Source: Caenorhabditis remanei (Eukaryota > Nematoda > Chromadorea > Rhabditida > Rhabditidae). From it: a stretch of DNA of 64,000 bases. How positions within the stretch are numbered: position 1 is the first letter of the stretch; each line of letters starts with the position of its first letter. The position numbers and the translations under genes are program-made. The stretch covers positions 10,211,717-10,275,716 of the forward strand of contig NC_071330.1 in the NCBI RefSeq assembly GCF_010183535.1, in the 5' to 3' direction. The notes beneath the pieces were generated by a model. It had not been told where the DNA came from and searched no databases. It saw only the letters and a list, made by a program, of their open reading frames with translations. Shown here one piece after another: positions 11,418-23,045 of this stretch.

Positions 11418-13863
11418 TTACTGAACAACACAGCATCCACGCATGAATCTGACATGTCGGCGACGGATGGTTCCAGTCTGTAAATACTTATCTTGTCCTC
11501 ATAATTTTTGGTATAACTTACTGCTGGCTTCGCTTCAAGTGCAATGTGTGGTAGCTCTTCGTTACGGCTAAGCACTAGAACTTCTTCTTTGTCGAGACTG
11601 TCAATTTTGGCGATAGGAACGGATTTGTCAACGACCAGAGCTTGAAGAGCAGCAACCCTATCCTTGACATGAACTGCGTTTGTATCGTTCGAGTCTCGTT
11701 TTGCCTGCCCATCCAACTCAACATTTACTACTACTGTCTTTGCTCTGACTTCTTCTTTTGGTTTGGATAGTTGCTCGGCACTTTGAGAAGCTTTCATGGA
11801 TTTTTCTATCATAGTCATTGGTTCGCCTTCGTCTTCACTGCAGAGAGAGTATGGTACATCGGCATCGCTCTGAAAATTTACTAACTCAATCGAAAAGTAT
11901 TTATTCTTAGAATCCTACCTCAACAGAGTCTGTTCTTTTTCTCATAGCGTCTAAAACTTTTGAAGGAGTTTCGATCACTGTGATAATCTCTGAAGAAGCC
12001 GGACCGCTTCCACAGCTGTCAACAGTCTTCAGTTGGAAACCATCAGGATCTTTCACACCGAGCTAAAAATATTTCTTTCGAATTTTAATTGAGCCAAAAT
12101 TACCTCTGCGAAGAGATCCACATTGTGTTTGGTTTTTGAATCGAAGTATTCACGATCCAACGATGACATAGAAGACTGTTCTTTTGCGCAGAAAGCGTTT
12201 TCAGTTTCCTCTGTGGTGGTGTTGGCGTTCGTGATTTTTGGTGTAGCAGGCTTCTCTTTATGTTTTGCTTCTTGTTCTGCGACGAATTCTGCCAGTTGCT
12301 CTTTCCCGTTAGCAATTATGCTGCTGTGGGTAGAAGTGCTTCTGAATATGACATTAGTCACTTCAGCTTCTTCATGCTCTTCAGTCTTCGTTGACAAAAC
12401 CTCTTGATCTACGGAATGTTCCGTTTCTTTAATCTCTTCTAGAACCTGAGTATAAATCGACTTCTGAGGTGAACCATCTCTCTTAATTTTTTGTTCGACA
12501 AAATTGACAGCAGTGTCAAATTTTTCGATCAATCTTTTGATTGGTGCCCCAGTGGACAGTTCGTCGGACGAAACAGTCGTTCTCTCGGCAGGCACTGGAG
12601 GCGACAAAACTTTCCGCGGCGTCGCGTGCACTCTCGCCGTCGCCGATGAATTTCTGAAATGGAAAGCATTAAGAAAGATGATGACTGAAGATAACATAGG
12701 CCAGACGTCGAAAATCGTCTTGTATCGGAACTTACTGTGTTTCAGGAAGAGTTGCATTCGCATGTACTGATTGAATGACGGCTTCGAAAGCAGCAGTTAT
12801 AGATTCGGTCATCACAATCGGAGCAATATACGAGTTTTCAGCTTCTTTGTATTTTTGCTCAACAGTTGCTTCTTCTACAACCAGCACATCGGTGACAAGA
12901 TGGCCATCAACATTATCGCTGCCCGCTTCAATTCTATGCTCGTCTTCAAACACTTCGTCGTCTAATTCCATCTTGGAGCCTCCATCGACCTCATCTTTAT
13001 CTGTGTGGATTTCAACCGGAGAGGAATTATCTGATCGAGTCTATAAAATCAGAACCATCAATAAATAATCTAGAAAATTAATTTTTACTCACATCCCTTC
13101 CTGAAACCCATCCTTCATCGTCAGTCATAGATGACTGTTGTACAAGAGATCTTTGTGACGGAGAATTGTCAGATTTGCTCAAATCCGAGGTTGGACCACC
13201 AGTTTTGTCATCACAATCTGTGGAAATGGCAATGGATTTCTCGTTTGGCATTATTGGAGAGGCTGCTTGCGAAAAATTAGGAGAAGTAGAATTTTGAGTG
13301 ACGACTGAACAAGTTATACTGTTTTCAAAATGTCCGAAGGCATCTTACCATCGCTTTCGAGTGAAGTGGACATCAGTGGAGGAATATCGTCATTTTCGGA
13401 CTGATATCCGTCTGGTTCTCCAATCAACCGGAATCTGCACATCATACTACCATCCATAGATTCCATGAATCGCTTCACTTTCGGCAACTCGAAGATTTCT
13501 CTTCTGCAAGAAAATTATAGTACTTCTGGCCGCACTTTCATTTAGTCACTCACTTCGTCAAACTTTTCGCGGAGAAAATCGCGTTTAGTTCTTCAGCAGT
13601 GAGTTGGCGTTGCGTCTCTTTGTGGTAAACCTTTCTTAGATCGTGCCAGGTGAATTCGTGTCCATTCTTTCCTAGTTTTGAGACAGACACAATAAAAGCG
13701 CTGAATCCGTCCTGAAACCCAATTTAACTGTGAAAAGGATATACGTTGAAAAACTTACAACACTTTGCTGAAATTTCGTCGATGTTGTCGATTGCGTCCG
13801 ATTCTTCTTGCTACCCACTGAGGCGGTACTCTTATTCCGCTTCGCATTCCTCCCACGAGCCAT
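11418..13863 (-). CDS. Uncharacterised acidic protein with polybasic CaaX-like tail
   Basis: Nine exons (13863-13759, 13711-13554, 13503-13349, 13304-13093, 13040-12736, 12653-12104, 12062-11919, 11869-11522, 11477-11418) sum to 2037 bp, exactly 678 codons plus stop, with all phases consistent. The ATG follows TTATTTGTAG by 7 bp. Residues 1-35 are basic (MARGRNAKRNKS). Residues about 36-110 form the only compact-looking domain, with FTWHDLRKVYHKETQ and LTAEELNAIF; I do not recognise it. A small winged-helix fold is possible but unproven. The remaining ~500 residues are acidic, rich in Ser, Thr, Glu and Val, and probably disordered. The last exon encodes TGTIRRRHVRFMRGCCVVQ, a polybasic stretch followed by a CaaX-like CVVQ. 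If the last intron (46 bp) were retained, the protein would end differently. No function is assigned. Confidence 0.8.
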
Positions 13864-15783
13864 TTGAGTGCTACAAATAATTAAACTGAATGAATAAAAA
13901 GGCTCATAGAAGCTATTATAACGATGCCAGGTGCCAAACAGCCGGCGGTAGTACCAGTCAGGCCGACGCTTTATAAGGTTTTAAAATAAAAGTTATTTTT
14001 AACATCTGTTGTCAGTGCGAAGCACCGGTTGAATTGAGAAAAGTACATATTGGGTTTTGGCATCTGCTCACACCGCCAAGAGAAAGAAAATTGAAAGAGA
14101 GGAGGATACAATACATCGAAGCTAATAACAAAAATTGACGCAATTTAACATGCACCATACCTTTGAGAATCCGTCATTTTTCTTGATACTTGTTTCGCAG
14201 TTATGTATTATGCCAAAGAATTCGTTTACGAGTCTGAAAAGTGAACTAATAAATAACGAAACCAAACAGTTAGCGGAAACAAAAATGCAAGTTTAAGGTA
14301 TCTGATTTCAATTGAGTAAGCGAATATGGGGGACCACCTAAAAGAGTAATTTTTGAAGTTTTTCAATGGAAGATAGAAGATGTACATATACACAAAACGA
14401 GTGGTTTCTCAAAAGAGTGGTGGCTAGATTTTGTGGTCTAGATAACCCGAAATGTGGAACAGTGTGTGAAAAACAGGCGCGTGTTTCGGTCGCAAGTCAC
14501 TTCAACAGCTGTTACAAGACGTTTATGGTCTAACAATCAAATAAATTAAGTTTAAAAAAGCAAACACAAGAACGAAATTCACAGAAATGAGCAGATTTTT
14601 TTCAAAATAGGCGGTGCAATTTATTCCGTAAACACCATAACGAAAAAAGGAACAGAATGTGAACTACAGTAATCTGTCTGCAGAGTAGCATGAGAATAAT
14701 GATGTGTACAAAATATTTACCAAAAGAAGCCACACTACTAAATTTGTCGTTTAACGAGATAGTTCTTCTCAGTTTCTAAATGAAAATGTCACCGGAAATC
14801 TCGGAAACACGCTTGAACTCCATAAACCCACTGTTAACCGGGAGTGAACAAATGATTTAAAAGTTCTTGATCCGTTAAGCAAACACTTCGTCGCTGAACA
14901 AGCATGAACATCGTTACTTTTCTAATTGCTTAATGCCTCCGCCTCTATCGCTTCACACTGTTACATGGTTTCTTGCACTACTAGGAGTGAAGAAAATCTA
15001 GTGAAGTTGACGGCCGTCTCAAATAATCTTCAGAAGGGAATTTTATATATACAATGATGGTTTTAAAAATAATTGAGTTCTGCCAAAAAATGAAGAAGAT
15101 AGTTTAGTTAATAAAAAATATCCTCTAGTTGCATAATCAAACAAAAAAAACGTTAGTGTCAAACGTTGCTAAATAGTAACTTGTGAAAGCCATCTCGAAA
15201 TAACTCAACTTGCGCCGTTTGTTCTCTTTCTGAGACATCGGTGCAAACGTATCTCAAGTGGGAAGATGCACTTTTGAAACAACTGAACTAACTGATCGAA
15301 CATGACCGACTATACGCGTAACATCTATCAGACGGTACTCCTTCTATTGAAGTTGATTTGTGTGTTATGCAAATCCGCACACACTTCAAACTCGGCTTTG
15401 ATCATAAACACAATGATAATCTACCGAAAGTAAGAGAGTGAGGCGGTAGTATGGAGCAACCATAGGGAAAGAGGAGGAACAAAAGTGTATGAATATTTTG
15501 CAAGTGTCTCTGATGGGAAAAGAATGGGCGCTCGCGAATAGGTAGTACGGTTGCGAGAGGGTGACACATCATTTGTGTAATTTTATTACCACGTCATCGA
15601 GGGCGACGAAAAGTTATTTGAATTTGAGATCTGGATGCGAAGGTCTCTGGCGAACTGATATGATAATACTCGAGCAAAAAATTTGAAATTTTCAGTTAAT
15701 AGAAAATGATAATCTCAGCTCTCCAATTCCCTTGGATGGTTACTCTTGATTCCCAGAAGATCATGAAACTACGATATAACATT
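13864..15783. other. Intergenic, 1.9 kb upstream of the CaaX-tailed gene
   Basis: No ORF with splice support on either strand. Presumably promoter DNA for the minus-strand gene and distal upstream DNA for the first T-box gene. Confidence 0.5.
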
Positions 15784-15797
15784 TATCATTTCAAACA

Positions 15798-16082
15798 GTG
15801 CATTTCCGTTTTCCCCTTTTTCTCGAATATAAACGTAACGGAATGAAAGGAACCACCTTCTTCTTATGCACGGTTATCATAATATTCTCTTTGATACCAT
15901 CTCCGATGACAACTCAATCAATCTACACGGCTCATGCGCGGCCCATGACGCAAGAATCCGACCGGATGAACACATTCGTACTCTTCGTATTTGTTAGTAT
16001 GGTGATTAGAATCAGGGAAGTGTTGGAGACATACAGGTGCACGGTCTCCTACGGCGGATTTAGAATTCATGCCAACTTTTAA
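15798..16082 (+). CDS. Small signal-peptide-like ORF, copy A (putative)
   Basis: An ORF of 94 codons; the better start is the internal ATG at 15843, which gives MKGTTFFLCTVIIIFSLIPS, a textbook-looking signal peptide, followed by a short polar stretch and a second hydrophobic patch. About 180 bp of it is almost identical to copy B at 21668. The two copies diverge abruptly after GTGTTGGAGACA, and copy A then ends within about 15 codons. It may be a real secreted peptide gene, a truncated copy of one, or an ORF inside a repeat. I do not recognise the family. Confidence 0.35.
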   Translation: MHFRFPLFLEYKRNGMKGTTFFLCTVIIIFSLIPSPMTTQSIYTAHARPMTQESDRMNTFVLFVFVSMVIRIREVLETYRCTVSYGGFRIHANF

Positions 16083-16241
16083 TTCTGAAGAGAATTTCAG
16101 TTTTGGTTTATTCGATGAATTATGAATAAATTTGAATATGAGAAGGTTTCATGGATTGAACTTGTTGAGTTCAAGATTATTCGTTTTCTTATTTTCTTTA
16201 AACTTCACAACAACTACTCCTCTACTTTTCTCTGTTAAGAT

Positions 16242-16870
16242 CACTCCATATATCCATTTTCGTTATGCAAAAACATAAAAAGAGCCGCCCTGCTATGCGC
16301 CAGTTGCACGTCTGCTCAAGTTTACAGCCAACAGTCGGCACCCGACTGGACTCATGTAGATGATGATGTAACATGGAACAGGCTCTCTTTCAGTGAATAA
16401 TCACGCAATTCCGACAAACGGTTTTCATTTTGCGGGATTTGAAACCGGGTCCTCTTTGAGGTTGTATATGAACCGCTGATGGTTCTTCTTATTGAAGTGA
16501 ATGTGTGGAAGTTATTGAATGAAACCATTCTTCTCCATGGCAATTCTATTGTTCTAGTGTAACTCATGTCATGTTTGATTACTGTATGGCACATGTCTGG
16601 AAACAACTGAATTGACAACAACGAATGTCACGATTCATCATTGAATGAAAAGTGTGAATTCGATTCTTAAAAGCCGCCGTCTATTCACACTTGACACTTT
16701 AGATCATTCGTCTCAACTGGAGAAAACTCCATTTAAACTAAATATTCTCATTCATCCCTCAGTTTCCCATTGTAAAATTCAAAAGAGTTCGTTTATAGTA
16801 TTGTTGATGATGTTGTTTTTAGCTTATCTTATTTGAAGATAGTTTTAAAAAGAAGCACCACCCTGTCATA
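16242..16870. repeat. Duplicated block A upstream of the first T-box gene
   Basis: About 630 bp nearly identical to 22408-23045; both begin GATCACTCCATATATCCATT and end around GATCCAAGG. A weaker third copy of its first part lies at about 20590-20770. No convincing ORF. See findings. Confidence 0.9.
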
Positions 16871-17566
16871 AGATCCAAGGTGAGAGATAGGTCATAGATT
16901 TACAACTATTTTCGTGTATTCCGTTTATTATATCGTGGGAAGAACAGTTTTAATATGAGAATACTTCTTTTCCGTTCAATAATCCCGCGATGCTGACAAA
17001 CTGTTTTCTTTTCGAAAGGTTTCTATCTTTTCTCAACTCGTTGTTAGTTGTCTTAATCATAATTTCGGAATTTTCGTCTTGAATTGAAAAAACAGCCCTC
17101 TGAAGTGGAAGAATTCATCTTTCTTTGCACAAGTGTAAAGTTCATACTTTTTTCAACTATCCGCCCGAAACAAGTCAAATAATCATGAGTTCGTTCACAC
17201 CTTTAATTCAGCTCAGATGACATCGGCACCCAGAGCTTTTTTGAAACAGTAGCGACCGTATTCTCAATACTCCTATTTCTGGCATTTTTAAAACTTATAC
17301 AAGCATTTACAGAATTCGGTCGGCTTCAATTCTCTTAACCTTGATCTGATTCATTCTGATATCCAGAATCTCGATATCAGCAATAACCCAGTTTATTTGT
17401 TTAGAAAGCCTATAAAATGCATTTTATGACATCTCCTTGACATTATCTCTACGGTATTTTCAGTGAGGAACAATAAAATGATAAATCTATCCAAATGTCT
17501 CTCACATTCGAGATTCTCTTCTGGATTCATTGTTTGAATTGAAAAAAAGAAATTTGAGATGATTAT

Positions 17567-17950
17567 TTATTTATTTATTTGAAACGAAGGAACAAGTCAC
17601 TGACACGTTACATTCAGAAGAGGAGTTAAGTGAGATTTTAATTAGACCGGGTCACAGAATTAGATGGTATGGGCATTGAGGGTAAGATATTTAGTAAGAT
17701 TTAGTTTGGCAATATTAGATTTAAAACACCGGGAAGAAATTTTAACGGGGAAAACATGTTCAGGAAGTTCATTCCAGCAATTTAGTGTACGATTTCCAAT
17801 GAATTGTGAACGTTGATTAGACGTATTCTTTAAAGCGCACCGAATGTAATATTTGTGCCTACGTAAATTGGCGACATCAGGATAATACGTACGAAGATTA
17901 TGATTAAAAAAATATATTGTAAAATTTCTATTACCGTAATTCAAAGAATG
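17567..17950 (-). mobile_element. 5'-truncated non-LTR retrotransposon remnant (reverse transcriptase C-terminus)
   Basis: The minus-strand ORF 17944-17660 reads as the extreme C-terminus of a CR1/RTE-like reverse transcriptase: FIGNRTLNCWNELPEHV followed by CFKSNIAKL, the usual WNxLP...Fk pattern seen after the RT domain. On the same strand the element ends in (AAAT)n near 17567-17583, a typical 3' tail of such elements. Everything 5' of this is missing, so it is a dead fragment. Family assignment is from memory of the motif. Confidence 0.7.
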
Positions 17951-18316
17951 AGTTTTATTATACTAGCTGATTTATCCTGAGGCGAAGCTTTTCTCTAGTA
18001 AATTTCTTGGCTTCCATTATGAGTTTTGTCTCCTAAATTCTTTCACTCAGCCGCTAAACTCCTAAAAACCACGCCTATGATACATTCTATCGATTGAACG
18101 CAGAAAGATTCTCCCACCTTAACACCGAGATACCGTATCCCGAGTCTCCGCCCATGTAGGCGTGGCAACGAGGCAAGACGTTGTTGAGCGATTCTCTCTG
18201 CTCACAACTAAGAGTTATTATTCATTTCTCTCTTTCACGCTACGTTCCTATTTTTCTCAGCATTTTGTTTTTCAACATTTGATAACTCAATAAACTTGAT
18301 GATTTCAAGGTAAAAA

Positions 18317-19530
18317 ATGTCGAATCAAGTTCAAGTTTCGCTCAAAGAAGAACAAGATAGACTATGGAGATTGTTTCATTCTCACAGAAATGAAATGATT
18401 GTGACCAAGTCCGGAAGAAAAATGTTTCCAAAATTGGACTACGTAGTTCGAGGACTCAATCAGAACAAGCTTTATGCAATGATGCTTCATATCGAGCAGT
18501 CGGATGATTGTCGATACAAATTTAGTAGTGGAGAATGGATGAAATCTGGGAAAGCTGAACAACACAAAGAACCAAAGAAGCTGTGGCATCCAGATGGTGT
18601 GAGAAGTGGAAAGTGAGTTTGTTGGAATGTTAATAGAACAATTACAGTTGAGAAGGTTCCGCAGTTTATCCATTAATTCCAGAGACTGGATGGCCAATCC
18701 AATCTGTTTCGACCGTGTCAAGATTACAAACAGCGTTGATTCCTCGAATGCTTCTATGGTAAGTTATCTAAAATGCCCTTTAAACTCAAGTATTTACTGA
18801 TATTTCAGATTTTCCTCCATTCAATGCATAAATACACGCCCGTGCTTTCTGTTTACGAGAGCCAATCCGAGACTCCAATGGGAATCCCTCAACCATCGAC
18901 TCGTCTCGTCACCTCAGTACGACTGGACTACACAGAATTCATAGCTGTCACTGCATACCAGGTAACACCCGAAAACACAACTAGTTGATGCATATCTAGA
19001 TAACTTTTGTTGTTGCATTAACACGTGTATTAACACATGTGTGAACTTTCATGTAATCGATGTTTCCAATCTTTTTATTAACGCTTATTCTCTCTTTCCA
19101 GAATGATGCTGTGATCAAGCTTAAGATTCAATTCAATCCATTTGCCAAAGGATTCAGAGAAGGAAGTCAAGGAGACCGGAAGAGAAGTTCTCCGTCTGCA
19201 GATGACTCAACTACAGATGAAAGTACGTCTCAAGTCTCCTCCCCTCAACCAAAGAAATCAAGAACTGCTTCAGTTTCCCCTCCATTAATGCCACGTCTAC
19301 CACCTCCAATATTCCCGAATTCTCATTTTCCAACTTCTACACCCATCAATCCTTTCATATATACTCTTCCTTATTTCACTCAGTTTTCCACTGGAGTCCT
19401 ACCTCCTAATCCATTTCCATTTCCTCTTGGTTTTCCATGCTTCTCGCCTCTTTCATTTCCACCGCAACCTTCCGTTAAAGTAGAAGAGAAAGATCAGGAA
19501 GAAATTGAGCCGGAGATTAATGTTGTCTAA
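18317..19530 (+). CDS. T-box transcription factor, tbx-8/tbx-9 pair, first copy
   Basis: Four exons (18317-18612, 18683-18758, 18809-18961, 19102-19530) encode 317 residues. The T-box fills residues about 5-210: NEMIVTKSGRKMFPKLDYVV, then WHPDGVRSGKDWM, LHSMHKYTPVLSVYE, and EFIAVTAYQND with KLKIQFNPFAKGFRE. These are the DNA-contact segments of T-box proteins, nuclear regulators that bind TCACACCT-like sites. The C-terminal ~110 residues are rich in Pro, Ser and Phe and end in an acidic tail. In C. elegans tbx-8 and tbx-9 act redundantly in embryonic morphogenesis of hypodermis and body-wall muscle. I cannot tell which of the two this copy is. It has one intron (18759-18808) that the second copy lacks. 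A poly(A) signal AATAAA lies near 19630. Confidence 0.92.
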
Positions 19531-21622
19531 ATGCAAAACTACTCATGTTCCTTCGTTCGGGTTTATTGTTTGTACATGTTCATCATCCATTTTGTTAATC
19601 ATAATCACGATTTTTCTGTTTTCTGATCAATAAAAAAACAAAAACGGTCTATCAACTCTTTTATTGACTTTCTAGAATAAAATTTCAGGTTCCTGTACAT
19701 AAATTTCGCTACTGCTCTATTTCCTATACAGTAGCGAGCATAAGTGAGTACAGATTGATACTTTCATGTGTAACACTGCTGAAACGTGTACGTTTCGCAT
19801 AAATTTTTTTTGACAGGTAGCTGAAATATCCAGTAACAAGATCATTAGTTTTTTGGTATTTTTCCGTTTCTGATTTTTTCGATAATCGATTTTTCCTGAT
19901 TGGGATTTGAAAATTCGAAGAAAAAAACTTTCATTTTTCTCTTGGAGTTATTATGTTTTTTTTTCAAAAATTGGAAAATACTTAAATAAACAGAAAATTA
20001 TGTTGAATTGTGATTTTTCAGCTCCTGAGTATCGTGCCAGAGCTCCAGAAGTCAAAAGTAGTGCCCTCGTGAAAAATCTTCATAACTCATCAAAAATAGC
20101 TTCAAATCAGTCGAAACATGTACAAAAAAAATGTGTCTTGAAGTTTATGCGAAACGGACACGTTCCAGTAGAGTTACACATGCAAGTATCAATCTGTACT
20201 CACTTATGCTCGCTACTGTAGATTTCTGTTCATGAATGAGTTTGATTAGAGTTTTAGGCCCAACGTTTTTCAAGATTTTCGATTTGGTGTAGCAGTGAGT
20301 GACATTGGTTTGACATTTTATACACATAGATAGCAATTTAGTTGCCTAAAAGAATATGTCAAACGGAAGAAGAAAGGAAGGGTCAATCAACCGAACAGCA
20401 GGAGGCCAAGTCATTTTTCTCTCAAGATACCGCTCAGGATGCTAATAATCAGAATATTTTAGATCAAAATCAGTATCTTCAAGTAGTTTGTATATTAGTT
20501 CATCTTCTTGAAGCCCTTTCAACTCTATTATTGTAATTGGTACTTTTCTTTTTCACTCTCTAACGAGACCCGTAGGAGTTGTGCAACAACATGAAACGTG
20601 CCGCCCGTCTCCATACCTCTGCTCACGTTTACAGCCGACAGTCGGCACCCGAATAGATGGATGATGATGTAACGGGGAACAGGTTCATTTTCAGTTGATA
20701 ATCACGCAATTTCGGCAATAGTTTCTCATTTCGCGGACTTACGAGTCAGTTCCCTTTGAAGTTTTAAACGGTGATACCACTGCTTGACGGGAAATATATC
20801 TTTCAATCTTATTGTTTTCCCTCAATAAGGTAAATAATTATGAACACCCCATGGATCTCAGAAAATGAGATAATTGGTGTTAACACTTTCATCTAACCGA
20901 TCTATCACAACAAAACATAGTGTGATTGTTTCACACTACTGGTGAACACGAGCGCATCTGTGGAGTTCATTGGGTGGTAAGAAGGGTATTGAACGAAAAA
21001 TTGAGAAATGTCGTCATTGTGTTAGGTAAATGTAGATACTAAAAGGTAACTGTAACATGAAATGAGAACAGTTTATTTTCATTTTCTGTAGAGAATTGTT
21101 TATCGAGATTATTAAAATTCAATGAACGAAGTCAGCCGCAATCTGTGTCACTTTCTTCGTTCTCAATCTGAAAACCAGGTTCCTCTTCTCCAAACCTCTT
21201 CTCCTCGACATTCCTCCAATTGATCAGTTATCTGTGATTGTAAAACTTATCACCAATAGATCAGTTTGCCAACTAACCACCATATCGAGACAGGAGGAAA
21301 CTATCATAAATCTTACCGACGGATGTTTATCGACCACCTGATTTAGGGGTGTCTGCTGGCTGTAAAACTCATCACCTTTGAAAGAAGCAAACCGAAAATC
21401 CTTCTAGGAAATCTTGATTTCTTTTATGGTGTTTTGTTTATGACACCGTGGAAAAGTCAAAACAAGTGTGCCCAATTAAAGTGGTACGGAGGGGGTTTGA
21501 TTATGAACATTTTCTTGGAAGACTTTCTGGTTACTACAGTGAGAAAATATCTGCTAGTTGAATTTTAGTTCTATTGCTTAAAAGATCAGTAAACTAAGAG
21601 TGAACATTTATCATTTCAATCA
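19531..21622. other. Intergenic between the two T-box genes
   Basis: Holds the first T-box 3' UTR and, at 20335-20770, a degraded third copy of the duplicated material. Nothing else recognised. Confidence 0.5.
20335..20770. repeat. Degraded third copy of the T-box upstream repeat
   Basis: 20350-20395 (AAACGGAAGAAGAAAGGAAG and on) matches the tail of small ORF copy B near 21970, and 20600-20750 (ACAGCCGACAGTCGGCACCC and on) matches the start of blocks A and B. The order is the same as in copy B, but the divergence is much higher than between A and B. Confidence 0.75.
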
Positions 21623-22036
21623 GTGCATTTCCGCTTTCCTCCTTTTCTCCAATATAAGCGCAACGGAATGAAAAGAACCACCTTCTTCTTATGCACGGTT
21701 ATCATAATATTCTCTTTGATACCATCTCCGATGACAACTCAATCAATCTACACGGCTCATGCGCGGCCCATGACGCAAGAATCCGACCGGATGAACACAT
21801 TCGTACTCTTCTTATTTGTTAGTATGGTGATTAGAATCAGCGAAGTGTTGGAGACAAGAAACCGTTTCTACCGTATACGTTTTGTAATTTGTGCCGGAAC
21901 CATAAAACGAAGTGAGACTATCAGGAGATTCCTTCGAGATAACAGAGTCGGACTCAAAAAGATTATGATAAACGGAAGAAAAAAGAAAAAGTCAATCATC
22001 AGAACAGCGGGAGCTCTCTCAATCAGATTATGTTGA
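21623..22036 (+). CDS. Small signal-peptide-like ORF, copy B (putative)
   Basis: ORF of 137 codons; from the internal ATG at 21668 it is 122 residues. It starts MKRTTFFLCTVIIIFSLIPS, a likely signal peptide, followed by a very basic C-terminal half with NGRKKKKSIIRTAG and a final LC. It is nearly identical to copy A over about 180 bp, including signal peptide and downstream residues, and longer than A. A part of its 3' end is also recognisable at 20350. If it is a gene, the product would be a secreted or membrane-anchored basic peptide. No known family is recognised, and coding status is uncertain. Confidence 0.4.
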   Translation: MHFRFPPFLQYKRNGMKRTTFFLCTVIIIFSLIPSPMTTQSIYTAHARPMTQESDRMNTFVLFLFVSMVIRISEVLETRNRFYRIRFVICAGTIKRSETIRRFLRDNRVGLKKIMINGRKKKKSIIRTAGALSIRLC

Positions 22037-22407
22037 ATCGCGACAAGTTTCCTGTTGTGCTGGTTTTACTTTGAGAAAAGCCGATCAAATAGATGCATCA
22101 GGTAACCAAAGATATTTTCAAGTTAAAGTAGCCGGTTTTTTTGAATACATGTTGAATTTTCTCTGAAAAAATGAAGTTCTTGTTTTTTTCTACTCACTTT
22201 CTGGAATTTGAAACTATCGAAAACCCATTACACCTTTCTAAGTTTAGTATTTTTGTACTAGAACTGTGCAAACAAACATTTTTGGCCGGCACATTACGGG
22301 AGATTATTCAGATGACGTGATATACATAGCGCGTACATAAACTGTTAAAAATTTTTTGTTGTAATATCACAGTGTTTTCGATCGCTTTTATCCTATCCTA
22401 CTTGTTG

Positions 22408-23045
22408 ATCACTCCATATATCCATTTTCGTTATGCAACAACATAAAAAAGAGCCGCCCCGCAATGCGCCAGTTGTACGTCTGCTCAAGTTTACAGCCGA
22501 CAGTCGGAACCCGACTGGACTCATGTAGATGATGATGTAACATGGAACAGTTACTCTTTCAGTGGATAATCACGCAATTCCGACAAACGGTTTTCATTTT
22601 GCGGGATTTGAAACCGTGCCCTCTTTGAGGTTATATATGACCCGCTGATGTTTCTTCTTATTGAAGTGAATGTGTGGAAGTTATTGAATGAAACCATTCT
22701 TCTCCATGGCAATTCTATTGTTCTAGTGTAACTCATGTCATGTTGGATTACTGTATGGCACATGTCTGGAAACAACTGAATTGACAACAACGAATGTCAC
22801 GATTCATCAGAGAAGAAAAAGTGTGAATTCGATTCTTTAAAGCCGCCGTCTATTCACACTTCACACTTTAGATCATTCGTCTCAACTGGAGAAAACTCCA
22901 TTCAAACCAAATATTCTCATTCATCCCTCAGTTTCCCATTGTAAAATTCAAAAGAGTTCGTTTATAGTCTTGTTGACGTTGTTGTTTTTAGCTTATCTTA
23001 TTTGAAGATAGTTGTAAAAAGGAACATCCTCCTGTAATAAGATCC
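22408..23045. repeat. Duplicated block B upstream of the second T-box gene
   Basis: The partner of block A (16242-16870). By eye the match is well above 90 percent over about 600 bp, with only small indels and point changes. It lies about 1.1 kb upstream of the second T-box start. Confidence 0.9.

Noticed and set aside
16352..16621. 89-codon minus-strand ORF in block A (and its twin in block B)
   Set aside because: Conserved only because the whole block is duplicated; it has no signal peptide, domain or splice support.
19907..20221. 104-codon ORF between the T-box genes
   Set aside because: AT-rich frame with no family resemblance and no good acceptor before the ATG.
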